Source of the DNA: Paenibacillus pinistramenti
Lineage (GTDB): Bacteria; Bacillota; Bacilli; Paenibacillales; Paenibacillaceae
DNA length: 44,494 bases
Assembly: GCF_005869875.1 (NCBI RefSeq)
Contig: NZ_VAWG01000024.1
Location: 1-44,494 of the forward strand
Direction: 5' to 3'
Made by a program: the position numbers and the translations under genes. The notes beneath the pieces were generated by a model. That model saw only the letters and a list, made by a program, of their open reading frames with translations. It ran no database searches and had not been told where the DNA came from. Positions 25,193 to 33,084 of this stretch are shown piece by piece (the stretch's first letter is position 1; each line of letters starts with the position of its first letter).

Positions 25193-25201
25193 TGCTATAA
25201 T
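25193..25201 (+). promoter_or_regulatory. Extended -10 promoter of the LytTR gene
   Basis: TGCTATAAT, a perfect -10 with the TGn extension. The start codon is 44 nt downstream. Confidence 0.65.
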
Positions 25202-25215
25202 TGTAAGCGCTAACA
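25202..25215 (+). promoter_or_regulatory. cre site (CcpA catabolite repression)
   Basis: TGTAAGCGCTAACA matches the consensus TGWAARCGYTWNCW at every position. It directly follows the -10 of the LytTR gene and covers the start point, a location that causes repression. Confidence 0.85.
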
Positions 25216-25244
25216 ACACATCTTTCTGAAGGGGGATTCTAAAG

Positions 25245-25571
25245 ATGAATGTAGCATATCCGGAAAAGGATGTTTTCGAGAATTTCTCGCCGGCAGAAGA
25301 CGCCTATTTCTTTAAGATCGGCAGCAAGGGACTCGTCAGCTTTCACGGCCGTAACTATACCATAAAGAGAAAGTTAACTGCCGAAGAACAATTGAGTCTG
25401 ATGAACCATCCAAGCTTTGTCCGGGTCGCTCACCAGTGTTATGCCAACAAAGACAAGATCAGCGGGCTGGAGAACCAGATGCTCTTCTTTGGAGATAAGG
25501 AATCTTATCCCCGGACGTTAACTGTCGCCCCATGGCTCCAGCGGCACGTCAAGAAGCAGCTCTCTCATTAA
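25245..25571 (+). CDS. Stand-alone LytTR-like DNA-binding domain protein
   Basis: The 108-aa protein consists of little more than a LytTR/AlgR-type DNA-binding domain. It has DAYFFKIGSKGLVSFHGRNY, then HPSFVRVAHQCYANKDKISGL, the family hallmark FxRVHxSxxVNxxxI in variant form, and the final PRTLTVAPWLQRHVKK. No receiver or sensor domain is attached. Single-domain LytTR regulators exist in Bacilli, but this one's targets are unknown. AGGGGG lies upstream of the ATG. A perfect cre on its promoter ties expression to CcpA, and xylR lies directly upstream, suggesting a role in carbon-source response. Confidence 0.75.
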   Translation: MNVAYPEKDVFENFSPAEDAYFFKIGSKGLVSFHGRNYTIKRKLTAEEQLSLMNHPSFVRVAHQCYANKDKISGLENQMLFFGDKESYPRTLTVAPWLQRHVKKQLSH

Positions 25572-25654
25572 CGAGCTTTCTTCAGCTCTCATTCTCCTCG
25601 GTCCCATACCACTCTCAGCTGCTTCCATCACTTCACTCCATTATCATGAGAAAG

Positions 25655-25687
25655 AAAGACGTCCTCTATGCAGAGAACGTCTTTTTG
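25655..25687. terminator. Bidirectional intrinsic terminator
   Basis: Arms AAAGACGT (25655-25662) and ACGTCTTT (25677-25684) with inner CTCT/AGAG pairing, flanked by T-rich tracts on both strands. It ends the LytTR gene (+) and galM (-). Confidence 0.8.
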
Positions 25688-25705
25688 CTTATTTCACTCT
25701 TTTGC

Positions 25706-26701
25706 TTATTTCACATAGAAGCGGGCGGTTTCTTCCCAAATCTCTCCAGGCTCAAGCCCGATCAAGCCTATTTCGTCAGCAGGCAGGTTCGTGATATTTG
25801 GAGCGTTAACCAGGTTCATCTGCGGTTCCGGACAGAAGAAGCCGGGAGTCGCGCCATTGTTCCAGATCATCCACTGCTTATAGGAGGTTCCGACATCATA
25901 GACGAGCGTCAGGTTCAGCTTGTGATCCGTCAGCTCCATCCGGCTGCGTCCCTGCTGCGGTACTGCCGTATAGTGATTGTCCATCGACTCGGCAAACGGA
26001 TAAACGCCTTCTCCTTTCAAAGCCTGGTCGAAGCCGGATAATTCCTGATACTTGCCGGTTGGAAGCATGCGCTCCGACATTTCCCAGCGCTCGCCGATCG
26101 TCAGCTTCACTTTGCAGTCCGTGCTTTCACTTTCCCGGGAGAAAGGAGCATTAACGGCTGTGTGGAAAGCAATCAGACACGGCATAGCGGCTTCCCCTTC
26201 ATTTTTCACGATTACATGCTGGGACAGTCCATCACTGCTGAGTGCGTAACGAAGCTTGACCGTAAATTTAAAAGGAAAATAGCTGTATACGCTGCTGCTC
26301 TCGTCCACTTTGATTTTTACCGTTACATAGCTTTCCTGGCTGGTAGTCCCGAATTCTTCCACTTCCCACGGAACCGTGTGCAGAAACCCGTGCAGGTGGT
26401 TGCCTGTCGCTTCTTCATTGACGGGAAGCTGAATGACCTCTCCATTCCATGGGAATTTTCCATCTTCATAACGGTTTGGCGGGAACAGCACCGGAATGCC
26501 ATACACACCAGGAGCAGCTTTAAAATCCTCAATTGCCCCTTCTTCCGGCTCTCTGAGAAATTTATACCCGTTCTCATTGTCTCTAAAGGCAATCAGATTG
26601 CCGCCCGTTTCCGGGAGCATCACAGCTTCATATTTGCCCGCCTTAAGCCAGACTGCCTTCTCCCCCTGAAAATTACCTTCATAGGCCTGATATTGGCTCA
26701 T
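25706..26701 (-). CDS. galM: Aldose 1-epimerase (mutarotase)
   Basis: The enzyme interconverts alpha and beta anomers of aldoses. The 331-aa product has the family layout: LPETGGNLIAFRD, GIPVLFPPNRYEDGKF with the NR substrate motif, GNHLHGFLHTVPWEV with the catalytic-type histidine, IAFHTAVNAPF, and a C-terminal FFCPEPQMNLVNAPN. It is nearer the YihR/YphB-like mutarotases than to strict GalM, and the sugar may be xylose or glucose given the neighbours. AAAGGAG precedes the ATG. It is monocistronic between two terminator/promoter regions. Confidence 0.85.
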   Translation of the reverse strand: MSQYQAYEGNFQGEKAVWLKAGKYEAVMLPETGGNLIAFRDNENGYKFLREPEEGAIEDFKAAPGVYGIPVLFPPNRYEDGKFPWNGEVIQLPVNEEATGNHLHGFLHTVPWEVEEFGTTSQESYVTVKIKVDESSSVYSYFPFKFTVKLRYALSSDGLSQHVIVKNEGEAAMPCLIAFHTAVNAPFSRESESTDCKVKLTIGERWEMSERMLPTGKYQELSGFDQALKGEGVYPFAESMDNHYTAVPQQGRSRMELTDHKLNLTLVYDVGTSYKQWMIWNNGATPGFFCPEPQMNLVNAPNITNLPADEIGLIGLEPGEIWEETARFYVK

Positions 26702-26814
26702 GTTTTATTCTCCTTTTCAGCTCATTTTTTGTATTCTGCTCTTACATAAAATCCGGCGAACCATCACACACTTCTGGTGTAGTTATTTACATGCAGAAAC
26801 CGGAGGACCGCTTA

Positions 26815-27723
26815 ATGAAATTACCCTTATGGGCCAATTCCTTACCTGCCGCTGGATTAGCAGTGGTTCTGGCCGTCTCCCTGACAGGCTGCAACCACTC
26901 GAATCCCCAAAACAAGACGCAAGCCAATCAAACCGGCACTCCCCGTGTGCTCAGCTTTGATAACAAGCAGGGGTATCACGACAGTGAGACAACACTGAAA
27001 CAGATTCCGCTGTCCCTGGCCGCGAAGCAGCTTGGGCTGAACATGGTCCGCCGCGGTGATGAATACCTGATCGGGCTCAGCGATGTGCTGTACAGGGTCA
27101 AACCCGGACAGGCTCACGCCCTTTCCATGAACCACCCTGTTATTTTAAGCCATGCGCCGGAGGAAAGAAATGGGGATCTCTACTTTACCCGCAATGCGAT
27201 GAGTGATCTGCTCGGCACCCAGGTTGGCTGGAATAACGCCAAGCACGAGATTATTTTTGCTCCTTTTCCTGGCCGGCTTGCCCATGATTCAGTCGTCCCA
27301 GGCCAAACGCCGCGGATTCATATTCAAAGCAATGTTGATGTTAACAGGCTGATCAGCTATGCGAAGACGTTCATGGGAACCAAATATGATTTTGGTGCCG
27401 GCAACTATAAAGACACAGGAACCTTTGATTGTTCTTCCTTCACTCAATATGTTTTTGGCCGGTATAATGTAAACCTTCCGAGATTGGCCAAAGATCAGGC
27501 CCATACCGGGACCCCAGTAAGAAAGTCCGAGCTCGAAAAGGGCGACCTTGTCTTTTTCACCGTGCCTGGCCGCTTTAAGAACGATAACATAGCCGGACAC
27601 GTCGGTATTTACATCGGCAACGGGCAGTTTATTCACACTTGGGGCGCACCTGGCGTGCAGATCACCAATCTTGACAAAGAACATTGGAAAGACATGTATT
27701 TGGGGGCCAGAAGAGTCCTTTAG
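26815..27723 (+). CDS. NlpC/P60 cell-wall peptidase lipoprotein
   Basis: The 302-aa exported protein has a lipobox (LAVSLTGC, Cys at about residue 24). A copper amine oxidase N-domain-like module follows (about 45-145, PLSLAAKQLGLNMVRRGDEYLIG). The C-terminal NlpC/P60 domain (about 175-300) has catalytic Cys in FDCSSFTQYVF, His in AGHVGIYIGNGQFIHTW, and the LEKGDLVFF strand. Such enzymes cut the D-Glu-meso-DAP bond of peptidoglycan stem peptides. ATG 26815 follows GGAGG by 8 nt. The combination of lipid anchor and binding module suggests a membrane-tethered endopeptidase acting in wall turnover. Confidence 0.88.
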   Translation: MKLPLWANSLPAAGLAVVLAVSLTGCNHSNPQNKTQANQTGTPRVLSFDNKQGYHDSETTLKQIPLSLAAKQLGLNMVRRGDEYLIGLSDVLYRVKPGQAHALSMNHPVILSHAPEERNGDLYFTRNAMSDLLGTQVGWNNAKHEIIFAPFPGRLAHDSVVPGQTPRIHIQSNVDVNRLISYAKTFMGTKYDFGAGNYKDTGTFDCSSFTQYVFGRYNVNLPRLAKDQAHTGTPVRKSELEKGDLVFFTVPGRFKNDNIAGHVGIYIGNGQFIHTWGAPGVQITNLDKEHWKDMYLGARRVL

Positions 27724-27747
27724 ACCCTTCCCCCTTTTTTTCTTTCT

Positions 27748-29007
27748 TCATCTGAGCAATATCCGTTTTCCTAAAGTTATAACAAGCACCAGCATTCCTG
27801 CTCCAACTGCCAGTTGCATCCCGTATACCTGGACCCAGTCCGGTGCATCGCCAAGCCATTCCTGCAGCTTCCCTCCAAGCAGCGGGCCAAAGAAACTCGC
27901 CATCCCCGTAATAGCTGAATAGGTGGCCATGTACATCGGGCGGTCCTTCTTAGGCGTATCCCCGATCATAAAGTTAAAAGCAAGCTGGTTAAAGCCGCCG
28001 ATCCCGATTCCCAGGAAAGCATGGGCCGCCAGCAGGACCAGCAGAGTTGGAAATACCGAAAGCGCTCCCCACAATAAACAGGAAGCCGCAACAAGAGGCA
28101 GTGTCCAGTACAGTAGCTTCTTGTTGCTGAATTTGGCGTTCAAATTCCCCCATACGTAGAAGCTGCCCATCATAGACAAGGTCTGCATAATGTTCATCAG
28201 AGATACCGTTTGATAGCTCAGATTCAGCCTTTGAAGCATGATGTACGAGTATAGGGGAACAACCAGGTTCTGGAGAAACAGAAACCCTGCCAGAAATGCC
28301 GTAGACTGAATAAAGGAGGCATCCTTCAGCGGTCTTTGCAGCATGGGCCAGAACTTCGTTTCATCCGAACGCTCAAAAGGAATATCGGGATAAAAGAAAA
28401 AGATGGCAATATTAGCGGCTATACATATCCACACCACAATGTACAGGATCAAGAACCCTTGACGTTGCGGATAATGATCCAATAAGACTCCGCCGGCAAA
28501 AAGAATCACTGTCCCTGCCGCATTCAGCAAAGTATTGCGGATGCCAAAGTACCGCCCTCTTACCCGCTGGGGCACCAAATCACTGATAACGGAGCTCCAC
28601 AGCATCCCGCTGATTGTACCAAATACACATGTCACCATGTAGAGAACGATAAATGCCGGTACCCAATACTCTTTGGGAAACAGAAAGGGAACAAGCCCGG
28701 TCGTCCCCCACAAGGTCCGGTGAAGGATGATAAAAATAATCAGCGGCCGTCTCCGGCTTCTCAAACGCTGAATAAGAAACGCCACCGCGATTTGTGCGAT
28801 GTTCACAAAGGTCGTGATCGCCAGAACAAAGCCCAGTTCACCTGAGGTAGCTCCCAAATAAAGCAGAAAGCCCGTCAGAAATTGTCCACCCAGCAGAGTC
28901 TGGAAAATAACCGAAGGAAGTCCTTCCCAGCTGGCAATAGACAGATTATTTCGGTGAATGGATGGTTTGCTTCTCCTGTGAGGCTTAACAGCTGCTTTCA
29001 TTAACAT
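27748..29007 (-). CDS. MFS transporter
   Basis: The 419-aa protein has about 12 hydrophobic segments. A basic N terminus (KPHRRSKPSIHRNN) precedes TM1, and a modified motif A (QRLRSRRRP) follows TM2. SDLVPQRVRGRYFGIRNTLLN is typical of a Bacillales MFS subfamily often annotated as sugar- or drug-type without evidence. GGAGG lies 9 nt upstream of the ATG. It follows the SGNH esterase gene by 66 nt on the same strand, so import or export of a product linked to that esterase is a reasonable but untested inference. Confidence 0.8.
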   Translation of the reverse strand: MLMKAAVKPHRRSKPSIHRNNLSIASWEGLPSVIFQTLLGGQFLTGFLLYLGATSGELGFVLAITTFVNIAQIAVAFLIQRLRSRRRPLIIFIILHRTLWGTTGLVPFLFPKEYWVPAFIVLYMVTCVFGTISGMLWSSVISDLVPQRVRGRYFGIRNTLLNAAGTVILFAGGVLLDHYPQRQGFLILYIVVWICIAANIAIFFFYPDIPFERSDETKFWPMLQRPLKDASFIQSTAFLAGFLFLQNLVVPLYSYIMLQRLNLSYQTVSLMNIMQTLSMMGSFYVWGNLNAKFSNKKLLYWTLPLVAASCLLWGALSVFPTLLVLLAAHAFLGIGIGGFNQLAFNFMIGDTPKKDRPMYMATYSAITGMASFFGPLLGGKLQEWLGDAPDWVQVYGMQLAVGAGMLVLVITLGKRILLR

Positions 29008-29073
29008 GGGGAATCGCCTCCGGCAAACAGTTCGAACCCGTTCAAATTGATTTCTGCCGCTCTTTGCGCTTTC

Positions 29074-29703
29074 TTATTTTGCGCCTGCTGCTTTGAGCCA
29101 GGCATCTGCAATCAGACCATGGCCTGCAGCAGTTGGATGAACGCCGTCAGCGGCCCAGTAAGCGGCTCCCGTCCGGGTGCTCGCCGCATTAAATAAGCCA
29201 TCGAGCGGTATGTACAAGGAGTTAAATTCTTTGGCCAGCTCCCGGACGGCTTGGATTTTGGGATTCAAATCCTCATACCAGCCTTTTTGCTCCTCCGTCA
29301 CAGGAACTACAAACGGCTCAAGCAGAATAAATCCCTTTACGCCTTGCGTAAGCGCTTGCTGAATTAAACTGCGGTAACCCTCATAATATCTTTCGGCAGA
29401 GGTAGGTTCATTATTGTCATAACGGCGCCAGGTGTCATTAATGCCGATCAGAATAGAGACATAGTCCGGCCGTACGTCAAGGCAGTCCCTCTTCCATCTT
29501 TCTTCCAGATCGGCAACCCGGTTCCCGTTAATGCCTTTGTTCATAAAAGATATTTGTTTCTCGGGATAAGCCCTCCCCAATTCTGAAGCAGCCGCAAAAG
29601 CATAGCCGGAGCCCAAGCTGTCCGGGTCCTCATAATTCCTTCCGCAATCCGTAACACTGTCCCCGATAAAGAGGACCTTTGAGTTATTTTCAAACACGCA
29701 CAT
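29074..29703 (-). CDS. SGNH/GDSL hydrolase, acetylxylan-esterase-like
   Basis: The 209-aa protein has the four SGNH blocks: VLFIGDSVTDCGR (nucleophile Ser at about residue 16), NKGINGNRV (Gly), ILIGINDTWRRY (Asn), and AADGVHPTAAGH (Asp-His). The GDSVTDCGR and INDTWRRYD sequences resemble the Axe2-type intracellular acetylxylan esterases of Geobacillus, which remove acetyl groups from xylo-oligosaccharides. It has no signal peptide, consistent with intracellular action. GAGGAGG precedes the start. A cre-like site lies upstream, and the xyl operon is 6 kb away, both consistent with xylan use. Confidence 0.83.
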   Translation of the reverse strand: MCVFENNSKVLFIGDSVTDCGRNYEDPDSLGSGYAFAAASELGRAYPEKQISFMNKGINGNRVADLEERWKRDCLDVRPDYVSILIGINDTWRRYDNNEPTSAERYYEGYRSLIQQALTQGVKGFILLEPFVVPVTEEQKGWYEDLNPKIQAVRELAKEFNSLYIPLDGLFNAASTRTGAAYWAADGVHPTAAGHGLIADAWLKAAGAK

Positions 29704-29734
29704 TCAATAAAACCTCCTCTGCAATCTGCAAGTT

Positions 29735-29748
29735 TGTAAACGTATTCC
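29735..29748 (-). promoter_or_regulatory. cre-like site upstream of the esterase gene
   Basis: The minus strand reads GGAATACGTTTACA, 12 of 14 cre positions, between a probable -10 (TATGAT, near 29760) and the esterase start. It is suggestive only. Confidence 0.4.
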
Positions 29749-29857
29749 TAATTGTTTATCATAATACTAGCGGGGGAAATGGTAAAGCCGTCAGCTTATC
29801 CAAAACGGCAACTTCATATTTTTATAACAATCAAACAGAGGAGAGAGCGTATTAGTT

Positions 29858-30769
29858 ATGGATGAGTTGAGAAATGCCTACGAAACCCTTGGACTGGAAG
29901 AAGGAGCCCCAAGGGAAGAAGTGAATAAGAAATACGATCTGTATGTGCGGAAATTTCGCTCGCGCGGCCGTACAGCCGATCCGGATGCAGAAGACCCGTT
30001 TGAGAAGATTAACCAGGCTTACCGCTATATCATCAATTATGAAGATTCACAAGTCATTGATCAGAAGCGCCAGGAGCGTTTTGGAAAATGGGGAAGATTT
30101 GCCGGCCAGGCCGAACAACTCGATGATTTTCTCCGTCTCCACCGCACTAAAATTCTAGTCTCCCTGATTGCCGCAGTTGTGCTCATTATCGGAATCTCCA
30201 TGTATGTCAGTCACCGTCAGGAACAGGAGCGGCTTGCCAAACTGCCGCCGGCCGATCTCTCCGTCATGTTTGTCGGAAATTTCGTACTTCCTGAAGGAGA
30301 TGATTCGAACGAAGCCCTGGAACAGTCACTGCTGGCGCCATTTTCGGATTGGAAGCGGATTACAGCGAAAGTATCCTATTTTCCCGGAGATGGAGTAAGT
30401 TCGGGCCAAATGGGAATGGCTCTTCAGCAGAAAGCACAAATTGACGTTATGACCGAGAAGCCTGATTTGTATATCATGGATAAGTCCTCCTTCGCTTGGC
30501 TTGCCCAAGGGGGAGCTCTCCAGAACCTCGACAGCTATGCTGACGGAGAACTTAAGTCCCTGCTGAGCAGTGATGAAGTGGTTAAGGAGTCAACCGAAGA
30601 AGACACCTCTTCTCATATTTATGGAATCGATCTATCGAACAGCTCCCTCGCTTCAAGCTTGGCAATCGGCAAGACGGATATGATCGTCGGAATCCGGGGC
30701 GGTACCGAATTGTCGGGTAATACCCTGAAATTTATCAAAAGTTATCTTGAAGCTGAACAAGCTAAGTAA
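29858..30769 (+). CDS. J-domain-like, single-pass membrane protein
   Basis: The 303-aa protein has a DnaJ-like N terminus (YETLGLEEGAPREEVNKKYDLYVRKF, then FEKINQAYRYII). A membrane helix spans about residues 97-118 (ILVSLIAAVVLIIGISMYV), and an outer region of about 180 residues follows, with LSVMFVGNF and PDLYIMDKSSFAWLAQGGALQNLD. The latter resembles the lobes of extracellular solute-binding proteins. The HPD tripeptide needed to stimulate DnaK is absent, so it is not a working co-chaperone. The function is unknown; a membrane assembly or sensing role is possible. GAGGAGAG lies upstream of the ATG. Confidence 0.78.
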   Translation: MDELRNAYETLGLEEGAPREEVNKKYDLYVRKFRSRGRTADPDAEDPFEKINQAYRYIINYEDSQVIDQKRQERFGKWGRFAGQAEQLDDFLRLHRTKILVSLIAAVVLIIGISMYVSHRQEQERLAKLPPADLSVMFVGNFVLPEGDDSNEALEQSLLAPFSDWKRITAKVSYFPGDGVSSGQMGMALQQKAQIDVMTEKPDLYIMDKSSFAWLAQGGALQNLDSYADGELKSLLSSDEVVKESTEEDTSSHIYGIDLSNSSLASSLAIGKTDMIVGIRGGTELSGNTLKFIKSYLEAEQAK

Positions 30770-30843
30770 CGTCCTAAGTATCCGGTCTACTTCAATCCCA
30801 TAAAATAATAGTCTGAATAACAGTCTAAATAACAGTTAAGAAT

Positions 30844-30886
30844 ACAAAAAACAGCCGGCACAGGTAATTACCTGAACCGGCTGTTT
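30844..30886. terminator. Bidirectional intrinsic terminator
   Basis: Arms AAACAGCCGG (30848-30857) and CCGGCTGTTT (30877-30886) with inner CAGGTAATTACCTG. The minus strand then has TTTTTTG, fitting the end of the DHA2 transporter gene. Confidence 0.85.
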
Positions 30887-30918
30887 GCTTTTACTATTCT
30901 TTTGCTTATTAGAGCAGC

Positions 30919-32439
30919 TTAGCCTTTTGAAGCCACAGACACGGTTTTGCTGTCCAAAGGAGCAGATTCCTTGTTCACCTGCACTTTTCTAATGAAGAAC
31001 GCAAGCACCAAAGCTACAACGGTAATCCAGGTTGCTACAATGAACGCCTGGTCGATACCATACACCGTTGCATCCTGGGTCAGCTTGCCAATCGCTTGTG
31101 CATTCGCAGGATCCTGCGGGTTCAGACCGCTGGCTTTAACCAGTTCAGTTCCACGGTCAGTAGCTCTGTTGTTCATAATTGTAACCAGGAAGGCAGTTCC
31201 CAGCGCACCGGCGATCGTCCGCAGTGTATTGGACATTGCCGCACCATGCGCATTCATCTTGGCAGGCAGCTGGTTAAGACCAGCCGTTTGCACCGGCATC
31301 ATGACCATGGACATACCGAACATGCGGGCGGTATATACAAAGATCAGGTGACCGTAAGTAGTGTTTACAGTCAAGTCACTAAATTCGTAAGTAGTAAGAG
31401 TAGTAATAATCAAGCCGATTACAACCAGCCATCTAGCGCCGATTTTATCAAAAATAATACCGGTAACCGGAGACATGATCCCCATCAAAATTGAACCTGG
31501 CAGAAGCAGCAGACCGGATTCGAGCGGCGAGAAACCGCGGATATTTTGAAGGTAGATCGGCAAGAGAATCATACCTGCATACATTGCCATGGTAACGACA
31601 ACGTTAATTACTGTAGTCAGGGAATACATATTGTATTTAAACACACGCATTTCCAGAAGCGGTGTCTCTGCCATAAACTGGCGCCATACAAACAAGACCA
31701 GTGCTACCGCACCAACAACGATGCTGACAATAACCTCTGTGGAATCCCATCCTTTGCTTCCGGCTTCACTAAAGCCGTACAAAATTCCGCCGAAGCCCAG
31801 AGTAGAAAGAATTACGGATAAGTACTCAAGTTTAGGTTTCGAGTTCGGCAAAACATTTTTCATGAACAAGAAGCCCAGAAGAACCGAAATCAATCCCAGC
31901 GGAAGGATAATCCAGAACAGGACATGCCAGGAGTTATGTTCAATCACCCAGCCGGATAAAGTAGGGCCGATTGCCGGGGCAAAGATCATTGCGATCCCCA
32001 TCATACCCATTGCTTGACCGCGTTTCTCAATTGGGAAGATCGTCAGGAAAATGACGTTCATCAGCGGAAGCAGGATGCCGGCGCCTAAAGCCTGAACAAT
32101 ACGGCCGACCATAATAACTGAGAAGTCAGTTCCTATCGCACATATAAACGTACCAATTGAAAATAAAATGGTAGCTGTCAAGAACAACGCTCTGGTCGTA
32201 AACTTCTGAACCAAGTAGGCGCTCAATGGCACCAGCACACCGTTGACCAGCATAAAGCCGGTAGTCAGCCACTGGATTGTCGTAGCCCCTACACCAAGAT
32301 CGTTCATCATTTTTGGCAAAGCTACGTTCATCAGGGTTTGGTTCAACAAGGCTACAAATGCTGCAATCAGAATCGCAGCGACGATCGGGCCCTTTTTCAG
32401 AACCGGAGCAGAAGCTCCACTTGTTTGTGTTGCACTCAT
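30919..32439 (-). CDS. DHA2 (EmrB/QacA) family MFS multidrug transporter
   Basis: The 506-aa protein has 14 hydrophobic segments. Family motifs are TTIQWLTTGFMLVNGVLVPLSAYL (motif D1), GRIVQALGAGILLPLMNVI (motif C-like), and AIGPTLSGWVIEHNSWHVLFWI. DHA2 proteins export lipophilic drugs and toxins by proton antiport. GGAGAATAG precedes the ATG. It lies 6 nt downstream of a MarR gene on the same strand, so it is the likely target of that repressor, as in the emrRAB and similar systems. Confidence 0.9.
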   Translation of the reverse strand: MSATQTSGASAPVLKKGPIVAAILIAAFVALLNQTLMNVALPKMMNDLGVGATTIQWLTTGFMLVNGVLVPLSAYLVQKFTTRALFLTATILFSIGTFICAIGTDFSVIMVGRIVQALGAGILLPLMNVIFLTIFPIEKRGQAMGMMGIAMIFAPAIGPTLSGWVIEHNSWHVLFWIILPLGLISVLLGFLFMKNVLPNSKPKLEYLSVILSTLGFGGILYGFSEAGSKGWDSTEVIVSIVVGAVALVLFVWRQFMAETPLLEMRVFKYNMYSLTTVINVVVTMAMYAGMILLPIYLQNIRGFSPLESGLLLLPGSILMGIMSPVTGIIFDKIGARWLVVIGLIITTLTTYEFSDLTVNTTYGHLIFVYTARMFGMSMVMMPVQTAGLNQLPAKMNAHGAAMSNTLRTIAGALGTAFLVTIMNNRATDRGTELVKASGLNPQDPANAQAIGKLTQDATVYGIDQAFIVATWITVVALVLAFFIRKVQVNKESAPLDSKTVSVASKG

Positions 32440-32445
32440 CGTGTT

Positions 32446-32895
32446 CTATTCTCCTTCTTTCTCTGTTTCTAATAAATTTATAATAGAACGAAACGTTCTT
32501 ATTAAATGGGTCATATCTTCGGACGGAATTTCGTTCAACCTGCTCATTGCTTTCCGGTATAACAGGTTTGTTGCCTTTTCGATCTCCCTTCCTTCATCAG
32601 TCAGATGCAAAGTAACAGACCTCCGGTCCACATCCGAACGTTTCCGCTCGACATGTCCGGCTTTCTCCATCCTGTCAATGATTCCGCTGAGAGTACTGTT
32701 TCCTAAATGAAGATGTACGGCTAAGTCAGACATGCTGATTTCGGGCTGCTTTCGAAGTTCGACTAGGACATAGAACTGGATGTCCGTTATCCCCATCTTC
32801 TCAGCTTGTTTGGATACGACCTGGTGAAAGGTTCTCTTTAATTCACGAAAGCCGTGAACCAGTTCGTGAAGTTGGTTCCCTTGTTCCAAAGACAT
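32446..32895 (-). CDS. MarR family transcriptional regulator
   Basis: The 149-aa protein has the MarR fold: an N-terminal dimerisation helix (HELVHGFRELKRTFHQVV), winged helix at about residues 40-105 (LRKQPEISMSDLAVHLHLGNSTLSG) and the wing SDVDRRSVTLHLTDEG. MarR repressors release DNA on binding phenolic or drug ligands. It is the promoter-proximal gene of a two-gene operon with the DHA2 transporter. An inverted repeat at the start point of its promoter strongly suggests autorepression. GGAAGGAAATATG precedes the start. Confidence 0.92.
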   Translation of the reverse strand: MSLEQGNQLHELVHGFRELKRTFHQVVSKQAEKMGITDIQFYVLVELRKQPEISMSDLAVHLHLGNSTLSGIIDRMEKAGHVERKRSDVDRRSVTLHLTDEGREIEKATNLLYRKAMSRLNEIPSEDMTHLIRTFRSIINLLETEKEGE

Positions 32896-32931
32896 ATTTC
32901 CTTCCTTCCCGAATATTTATCTTCTTTAAAA

Positions 32932-32945
32932 TTTCGTACACGAAA
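32932..32945. promoter_or_regulatory. Probable MarR operator
   Basis: TTTCGT-AC-ACGAAA is a 6-bp perfect inverted repeat with a 2-bp spacer. It lies just downstream of the -10 and covers the expected start point of the marR operon. Confidence 0.65.
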
Positions 32946-32946
32946 T

Positions 32947-32975
32947 ATTAAAACTCTTTTCAACCTAAAAGTCAA
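32947..32975 (-). promoter_or_regulatory. marR operon promoter
   Basis: The minus strand reads TTGACT, 17 nt, TTTAAT, with the transcription start expected near 32940, inside the operator. Confidence 0.6.
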
Positions 32976-33050
32976 TCCATTTTTTCTGAAAAAAACACAT
33001 TTTTTCATCCGCTTACAGTGCTTTCATATGTATTAGCCGATGATTTTGAA

Positions 33051-33078
33051 TTGACATATCGAAAAAGACCGATATAAT
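33051..33078 (+). promoter_or_regulatory. arsR promoter with internal operator
   Basis: TTGACA, 16 nt, TATAAT. The spacer carries ATATCG-N8-CGATAT (33056-33075), a perfect 6-bp inverted repeat placed to block polymerase. The start point should fall at or next to the ATG. Confidence 0.8.
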
Positions 33079-33084
33079 AATTTT

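Noticed and set aside
32485..32499. Inverted repeat AGAACG-AAA-CGTTCT as an operator
   Set aside because: It lies inside the 3' coding part of marR, far from any promoter; the repeat at 32932-32945 is the better operator.
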